Shown here: positions 63,180 to 64,000 of the stretch, piece after piece
Layout of the letters: each line of letters opens with the position of its first letter
Position numbering within the stretch: the stretch's first letter is position 1
Assembly: GCA_016125335.1 (NCBI GenBank)
Contig: WGLY01000010.1
Coordinates: 38,178-102,177 of the forward strand
Source of the DNA: Frankiales bacterium
Lineage (GTDB): Bacteria; Actinomycetota; Actinomycetes; S36-B12; CAIYMF01
Direction of reading: 5' to 3'
Length of the DNA stretch: 64,000 nucleotides
Notes under the pieces: generated by a model
What the model was told of the DNA's origin: nothing
The model's input: only the letters and a program-made list of their open reading frames with translations
Database searches by the model: none
Made by a program: the position numbers and the translations under genes

Positions 63180-64000
63180 ATGACCGCCGTCGACGACCCG
63201 GACACCACCGGCCCCGCAGGTTCGCACTGGGAGATCTACCTCGAGATGGGCAAGGCGGCCGTCGGTCCGCTGGACTGGCTGACCGGGCAGCCGAGCGTGC
63301 TGGCCCACGTCCTCGACCGTCCCGTGCAGGCCACCGACGCGCTGCTGCTCAACCGGATCGACGTCGAGGCGATCACCGAGCCGGCCGAGCTGATCGACTT
63401 CATCGCGGTCACCGCGCGGCTCGAAGCCCGTCTGGCGTCGATGCGCCTCGCGGCGGAGGCGGCGTTCGCGGCCAAGGCGTGCCCGGACTCGACGTCCGCG
63501 CACGCGACGTACGCGGACGCAGCGGCCGAGCAGGAAGTCGCCTACGCCACCCACAACAGCGTCTACGCCGCGTCCAAGGAGATCGACCGCGCCCGAGCGC
63601 TCAAGGAGATCTTCCCCTCGTTCCGTGCCGCGCTGGCTGCGGGGGAGATCACCGAACGGCACTGCGCGGTCCTCGTGGACCAGACCAGGTTCCTTACCGA
63701 TCCCGAGGTCCTCGCGACCATCGAGGCTGCGGCGCTGGAGAAGGCCCGCACCCTCACACCGTCCGAGCTGCGCAAGCACCTCGACAAGCTCATCGCCCGC
63801 CACGACCCCGACGCGACCGTCCGCGCCCACAAGGCCGTCGCGACGCGGGACGTGTACCGGCAGCCGATCGGCGACGGCATGGCGTTCCTCGGCGTCACCC
63901 ACCAGGCTCCCGTGATCGACGCCGTGTTCGACGCGATCGAAGCGGCCGGCAAGGCACTGCGCGCCCAGCGCGGCGGCGCCGAGGCCCTGCGCGCGGGGAA
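63180..64000 (+). CDS. DUF222 / 13E12-repeat family protein (3' end outside window)
   Basis: The reading frame is open from ATG 63180 (GGGAGG six bases upstream) to the window end, giving ~273 residues. LIDFIAVTARLEARLASMRLAAEAAFAAKA, YATHNSVYAASKEIDRARAL and AGEITERHCAVLVDQT are DUF222 hallmarks. Members normally end in an HNH nuclease domain, which would lie beyond the window. They occur in many copies in actinomycete genomes and are linked to DNA damage and mobile repeats (REP13E12). The promoter supports damage induction here. The start of the C-terminal half (QPIGDGMAFLGVTHQAPVIDAVFDAIEAAGKAL) is visible. Confidence 0.88.
   Translation, partial: MTAVDDPDTTGPAGSHWEIYLEMGKAAVGPLDWLTGQPSVLAHVLDRPVQATDALLLNRIDVEAITEPAELIDFIAVTARLEARLASMRLAAEAAFAAKACPDSTSAHATYADAAAEQEVAYATHNSVYAASKEIDRARALKEIFPSFRAALAAGEITERHCAVLVDQTRFLTDPEVLATIEAAALEKARTLTPSELRKHLDKLIARHDPDATVRAHKAVATRDVYRQPIGDGMAFLGVTHQAPVIDAVFDAIEAAGKALRAQRGGAEALRAG

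Overview
The window is 64 kb of very GC-rich DNA with GTG/ATG starts, many 4-base stop/start overlaps and densely packed genes. The marker set (WhiB, MtrA/MtrB/LpqB, the coenzyme F420 genes fbiA, fbiB and fbiC, a DUF222/13E12 gene, an LCP protein) identifies an actinomycete chromosome. I cannot fix the genus. Much of the gene order follows the Mycobacterium tuberculosis Rv3235-Rv3268 neighbourhood as I remember it: Rv3235-like, secA1, hpf, comF, lpqB, mtrB, mtrA, ahcY, manA, SIS protein, manB, DUF3499, metallopeptidase, whiB2, fbiA, fbiB, nucleotidyltransferase, LCP and TIGR03089. A second conserved block (Rv3691-Rv3695 type: DUF4350, MoxR, DUF58, SpoIIM, RDD) sits inside it. This is therefore core chromosome, not a mobile island. 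I see no tRNA, rRNA, CRISPR array or insertion sequence.

Layout. 1-2.7 kb: the tail of an acyl-CoA dehydrogenase, a CpaE-like ATPase, a SAF-domain membrane protein and a small excisionase-type HTH protein. 2.7-7.8 kb: a long intergenic palindrome, a hypothetical protein, a polytopic membrane protein, a P1B-type metal ATPase fused to a hemerythrin domain and a CPBP-family membrane protein. 8-13.6 kb: a LysM protein, an Rv3235-family protein, SecA, and a GNAT followed by a half-GNAT. 13.6-18.2 kb: a P-loop kinase, an AlkX/YcaQ-type glycosylase, an atypical LuxR-type regulator, the hibernation factor HPF and ComF. 18.2-22.4 kb: lpqB-mtrB-mtrA. 22.7-30.6 kb: the MoxR/DUF58 cluster. 30.7-34.3 kb: a stand-alone SGNH protein facing an acyltransferase-SGNH fusion, then a CPBP protease. 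34.3-42.3 kb: ahcY, a cation efflux protein, manA, an SIS protein, a Trm112-like protein, manB, a zinc ribbon protein, DUF3499 and a metallopeptidase. 42.3-48.3 kb: a DUF5719 protein, a giant GT2 membrane protein and WhiB2. 48.5-54.1 kb: fbiC diverging from fbiA-fbiB and a VOC protein. 54.1-57.4 kb: a small protein, an AlkA-type glycosylase, a sugar-nucleotidyltransferase and TIGR03089. 57.6-62.8 kb: an LCP protein and two divergent secreted heparinase II/III-like proteins. 63.2 kb to the end: a truncated DUF222 gene.

Themes. Much of the content serves the cell envelope and its control: mannose-phosphate and GDP-mannose supply, GT2, LCP ligase, acyltransferase/SGNH, LysM, SecA, and MtrAB-LpqB with WhiB2. 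Coenzyme F420 assembly is a second complete theme. Many genes carry a TANNNT -10 hexamer 6-7 bases before the start codon, the signature of leaderless transcripts. The most useful regulatory observations are a textbook promoter overlapped by a perfect 14-bp palindrome before whiB2, a PafBC/RecA-NDp-type DNA-damage promoter before the DUF222 gene, and two GTNAC direct repeats with 11-bp spacing that resemble MtrA boxes. All assignments come from reading the sequence; no database search was run.
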